A stretch of 64,000 bases of DNA, from the NCBI RefSeq assembly GCF_048541585.1, contig NZ_CP183303.1:1-64000 (forward strand), written 5' to 3'. The notes below the pieces were generated by a model. The model searched no databases and had not been told where the DNA came from. It worked only from the letters and a program-made list of their open reading frames with translations. Every line of letters starts with the position of its first letter. Within the stretch, counting starts at the first letter, position 1. The DNA comes from Legionella_C sp048541585. Its GTDB lineage: Bacteria; Pseudomonadota; Gammaproteobacteria; Legionellales; Legionellaceae. The position numbers were made by a program, and so were the translations under genes. Below are positions 61,523 to 64,000 of the stretch, piece by piece.

Positions 61523-61891
61523 ATGAAAATCCTTCTAGCTAGCTTTTTTTTAATGGCTTGCAGTTTGTTAACAGGCTGTTGGAAGACTGAATCGGGGCAG
61601 AAGTCTGGGGTTATTGTAAAAGTAGCTAAAGAAGGCCGTTACTGGGGAACTTATGAAGGAGAGCTAATTCGAGGCGGGCTTGACAACGCGAGTGGAGTAA
61701 CCGGGCGAGAATTTAATTTTACGCTTGGTCAATTTAAGTCAGATTTAGTAAACCAAGCAATCTATGCTATGGAAAATAATAAGCATGTAGTCCTTACTTA
61801 TCACTGCGAAGCCTATGTGTTCCCTTGGCGTGGTGAGACAAAATGCTTTGTAGATAATATTAAGATCTTAGAGCATGCTAAAGGGCAATAA
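61523..61891 (+). CDS. Lipoprotein of unknown function
   Basis: The 122-residue protein has a lipoprotein signal: KILLASFFLMACSLLTGC with lipobox LTGC and Cys19. The mature domain of about 100 residues is a compact mixed fold (VIVKVAKEGRYWGTYEGELIRGGLDN; VVLTYHCEAYVFPWRGETKCFV) with two further cysteines that may pair. It resembles short '6-phosphogluconate dehydrogenase'-misannotated lipoproteins known from Legionella and phages, but this is from memory. The GGGAGCG ribosome site precedes the ATG. Confidence 0.75.
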   Translation: MKILLASFFLMACSLLTGCWKTESGQKSGVIVKVAKEGRYWGTYEGELIRGGLDNASGVTGREFNFTLGQFKSDLVNQAIYAMENNKHVVLTYHCEAYVFPWRGETKCFVDNIKILEHAKGQ

Positions 61892-62025
61892 AGTTTCTAG
61901 CGGCATAGTCTCAATTAATTTAATTAAAATATATAAATGAAGGGAGTAAGACCTTTATTATAATCTGTTCACTTATAAGTAAAATTAATTAATTTTATTG
62001 TGAGTTAATTTCTTATTATCTTATG

Positions 62026-63342
62026 TCATGCTAAAGCAGGACTACATAGTTTATCTTCTTCCTCTTTGCTCTCTAGTTTTTGTTTTAATTTATATTCATT
62101 TAAAAGTACTAATGCTTTTTCAAATAAATGTTCAATTAATTCGGTTTTAACATCTAAAGAGCCATCGTTTTCTATAATAGCTGTAGTGACACCATTTAAA
62201 AATTCTGTAAACAATTCGCTTTGCTTTTCTGGAGAGTCTCCTTTAGCAACAATAGCCTGAGTAACTTCATAAGCAAGTTGTTTAATGGGCGTATTTTTTA
62301 ATTCAGACTTAGTATGACTTAGTACTTTTGATAAAGCGTCTAAGTTAAAAAATCGATGAGGATTTAACCCAGCAAGTCCTAATTCTTTTTCCTTTTGTAA
62401 GCCGGGCGAGGATAAGTTATTAATAGACGGTATTATCAAAGGTGTACCGTTATCTGATAAATTTAAAGAATTGTTAATAACATTTTGATTATCAGCAATG
62501 GGGCTAGCTACTCTCTGAAAGAAAACCTCTAACCAATTAGCAGTTAATTCAACATTAATATCATCTTCAGGAAATCCATATATAGCATGATTTTTCTGAT
62601 GCGAAAGATAATTTTTCATCGCCTCAAAAGGTTTGGGCATTTTACCCGGATAAATAATAAAATTATAATCTAGTGCTATTGCCAGCCATATTACTGCTGC
62701 TGTTTCTTCAATTAAATAGTCTTTAGAACGCGTTAGCCATAAATCATAATCGGCCTCATCTTCATGTCTCTTAGCAAACTCATTTGCTGATAAATTAATA
62801 CTACTTTGCAGCTCAGAATCTAATTGGCAAAGTTTTTCTAATGCCAATTGTTTTTTTTCATAGATAGAATGTTTTAACCAATCTTGCCATCTAATTATTT
62901 GAAAGCCTAAATCATTGGTTTGTGCCATTTCATTTATAACTTTAATTTTTTCAGAAGTGCTCAGATCACCATAGAGGGTATTGAATTTTGTAACAGATAA
63001 TCCAAGGGGCTTTAAAAAGTATTGTAAATGGTCTTCAAAATAGTTAGACCCCAAATCATTTGCTTGCTGTTTTAATTCTTTTTCAACGGTAGGATCTTTT
63101 TCGTCTTTTAAATTGTGCCAGTGTATTTCATCTGCAATAAGAAAAGTAACTAATTTGTGCGGGCTTTGCAGTGCCTGGTTTATGATAGCTTCTAAATATT
63201 TATTTTGGCAAAACTCGTTACCTTTGATACTTAATAATACAAGACTTGTTGTTTCTTGTAATGAATTTTTAAATAAAGATTTTGTTTTACCATTAAATTT
63301 AGCCGCAATAAACTTGTTATTTTTTGGGCCTTTGACTCTCAT
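62026..63342 (-). CDS. XYP-type cyclodipeptide synthase with a long C-terminal extension
   Basis: Cyclodipeptide synthases (CDPS) make cyclic dipeptides from two aminoacyl-tRNAs through an acyl-serine intermediate. Residues about 30-250 match the family: LLSIKGNEF with nucleophile Ser38 (compare GISAGN of AlbC), FLIADEIHWHN near 67-77, IIRWQDWL near 149, DYLIEE with Tyr209 and Glu213 (AlbC Tyr178 and Glu182 spacing) and IIYPGKMP with Tyr231-Pro232. Residues 40/202/203 of AlbC define NYH and XYP subfamilies; here Gly-Tyr-Pro gives XYP. Typical CDPSs have 220-250 residues; this protein has 438, with a helical tail of about 160 residues (280-438) I cannot assign. The GAGG ribosome site fits the ATG. 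Confidence 0.78.
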   Translation of the reverse strand: MRVKGPKNNKFIAAKFNGKTKSLFKNSLQETTSLVLLSIKGNEFCQNKYLEAIINQALQSPHKLVTFLIADEIHWHNLKDEKDPTVEKELKQQANDLGSNYFEDHLQYFLKPLGLSVTKFNTLYGDLSTSEKIKVINEMAQTNDLGFQIIRWQDWLKHSIYEKKQLALEKLCQLDSELQSSINLSANEFAKRHEDEADYDLWLTRSKDYLIEETAAVIWLAIALDYNFIIYPGKMPKPFEAMKNYLSHQKNHAIYGFPEDDINVELTANWLEVFFQRVASPIADNQNVINNSLNLSDNGTPLIIPSINNLSSPGLQKEKELGLAGLNPHRFFNLDALSKVLSHTKSELKNTPIKQLAYEVTQAIVAKGDSPEKQSELFTEFLNGVTTAIIENDGSLDVKTELIEHLFEKALVLLNEYKLKQKLESKEEEDKLCSPALA

Positions 63343-63667
63343 TTTTACCTCAGCCGGAATAATTATTTATTAAATAAAAAGTCTAGAAATTATCGTTCTA
63401 CTTTTTTTAATAAAACTTAAAATTCTTGAACAATATTTTAATGTAATTATTTTTTAGAAAATTTTGCTAATTGAAAGGTTGATAAGGGTAGGAGAAAACT
63501 GGTCAATAATCAATATATTTGTTTAAATATACGGTAGAAAATACGACGAAAATCAATAAATTTGATTTTATTATGCACTGGAATAGCAAATTTGTTCAAA
63601 CTTGGTTAAATTATAGCGTTTAATGGTTTATTTATTTATTTCTACACTAGTTAAGTTAGGCTAAACA
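63343..63667. other. Divergent promoter region between the CDPS and PAS genes
   Basis: About 325 AT-rich bases that must hold two divergent promoters. A run of TTATTTATTTATTT precedes the PAS gene. No ORF or RNA gene is supported; one minus-strand open frame beyond it (63726-63908) is antisense to the PAS gene. Confidence 0.45.
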
Positions 63668-64000
63668 ATGGATTTTGATAATATCAGTGCTCTTAAAAAA
63701 ATTATTAACGAGAAAGAATTAGAAATTAAAAGTTTAAAAAATAATTTAGAGTTTGAACGCAAACAATTTCAAAATAATCTACAAGATTTACAAGACTATT
63801 ATGAAAGTATTTTAGCTTTAATGCCTGGACATGTTTACTGGCTAGATAGAAATAATGTTTTTTTAGGTTGTAATGATTTGCAAGCGCGCAATGCACGCTT
63901 AGTATCACGTAAGGATATTGTTGGCAAAACTAATTACGATATGCCTTGGTGCGATCAAGCGGAGGAATTAAATAGGGTTAATAACTTGGTGATGGAGTCA
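63668..64000 (+). CDS. PAS-domain protein (sensor kinase or regulator), truncated by the window end
   Basis: The frame opens at ATG 63668 and runs to the last base, so only the first 111 residues are visible. Residues 1-45 are a coiled coil (ALKKIINEKELEIKSL, then LEFERKQFQNNLQDLQDYYES). Residues 46-111 begin a PAS domain: LALMPGHVYWLDRNNVFLGCND, then IVGKTNYDMPWCDQAEELN. PAS domains with the GHVYWLDRN start sit in front of histidine kinases in Legionella and Coxiella-like species, so a hybrid sensor kinase is likely. It is divergent from the CDPS gene. The C-terminal half lies beyond the window. Confidence 0.7.
   Translation, partial: MDFDNISALKKIINEKELEIKSLKNNLEFERKQFQNNLQDLQDYYESILALMPGHVYWLDRNNVFLGCNDLQARNARLVSRKDIVGKTNYDMPWCDQAEELNRVNNLVMES

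Noticed and set aside
42248..64000. A single integrated island at tRNA-Asn
   Set aside because: The tRNA is followed by accessory DNA, but no integrase and no repeated tRNA 3' end (attR) was seen within the window, so island borders cannot be claimed.

Overview
The window opens at dnaA and is AT-rich gammaproteobacterial chromosome. I assign it to the Legionellaceae by inference. The evidence is ordinary gammaproteobacterial housekeeping genes (dnaA-dnaN-recF-gyrB, trxA...rho, zapA-6S RNA opposite ygfB-pepP-ubiH-ubiI) mixed with large orphan proteins that look like secreted effectors. One of those has a LepB-like lipid-kinase motif set, and a cyclodipeptide synthase of the XYP type lies near the right end. 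I cannot name a species.

Region by region. 1-6.1 kb: the origin-proximal replication cluster dnaA, dnaN, recF, gyrB. It carries two near-perfect parS centromere sites, one inside recF and one between recF and gyrB. 6.4-11.3 kb: a TPR protein, parC and a DUF2520 oxidoreductase. 11.3-20.5 kb: four large Legionella-style proteins: an exported cysteine-rich thaumatin-like protein, two orphan large proteins and the LepB-like kinase-fold protein. 20.7-29.7 kb: psd, a blaI-blaR1-like pair with twin palindromic operators, tRNA-Leu, a glycerophosphodiesterase, fumC, an aminoglycoside adenylyltransferase, rsmE and trxA. 29.9-42.2 kb: a symporter, epmC, rho with a possible leader peptide, the ubiquinone genes, zapA, 6S RNA, uvrB and an aminotransferase. 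42.25 kb: tRNA-Asn, after which core genes stop.

42.3-64 kb is accessory DNA. It holds two near-identical REP-associated tyrosine transposase (RAYT) elements plus four broken or internally deleted derivatives, two MITE-like inverted-repeat elements, and a tandem array of about 114-bp palindromic units alternating between two types. Among these lie genes with resistance, repair or regulatory folds: LOG, a LuxR regulator, a YpsA/molybdenum-carrier-like protein and its decayed paralogue, a VOC protein, two APH-fold kinases, a GrpB-GNAT fusion, Ada, a class A beta-lactamase-like protein with Cys at the catalytic serine position, a TipA-type regulator with its own MerR-type promoter, and an overlapping ABC exporter-kinase-NTPase operon. 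The window ends in the start of a PAS-domain protein divergent from the cyclodipeptide synthase.

How the genes work together. ParB probably loads at the parS sites to segregate the origin region. ygfB-pepP-ubiH-ubiI supplies ubiquinone hydroxylases. epmC modifies EF-P. The accessory half looks like a repeat-rich zone where mobile REP and MITE elements and detoxification genes have accumulated beside tRNA-Asn. Gene calls rest on motif reading by eye; no database search was possible.
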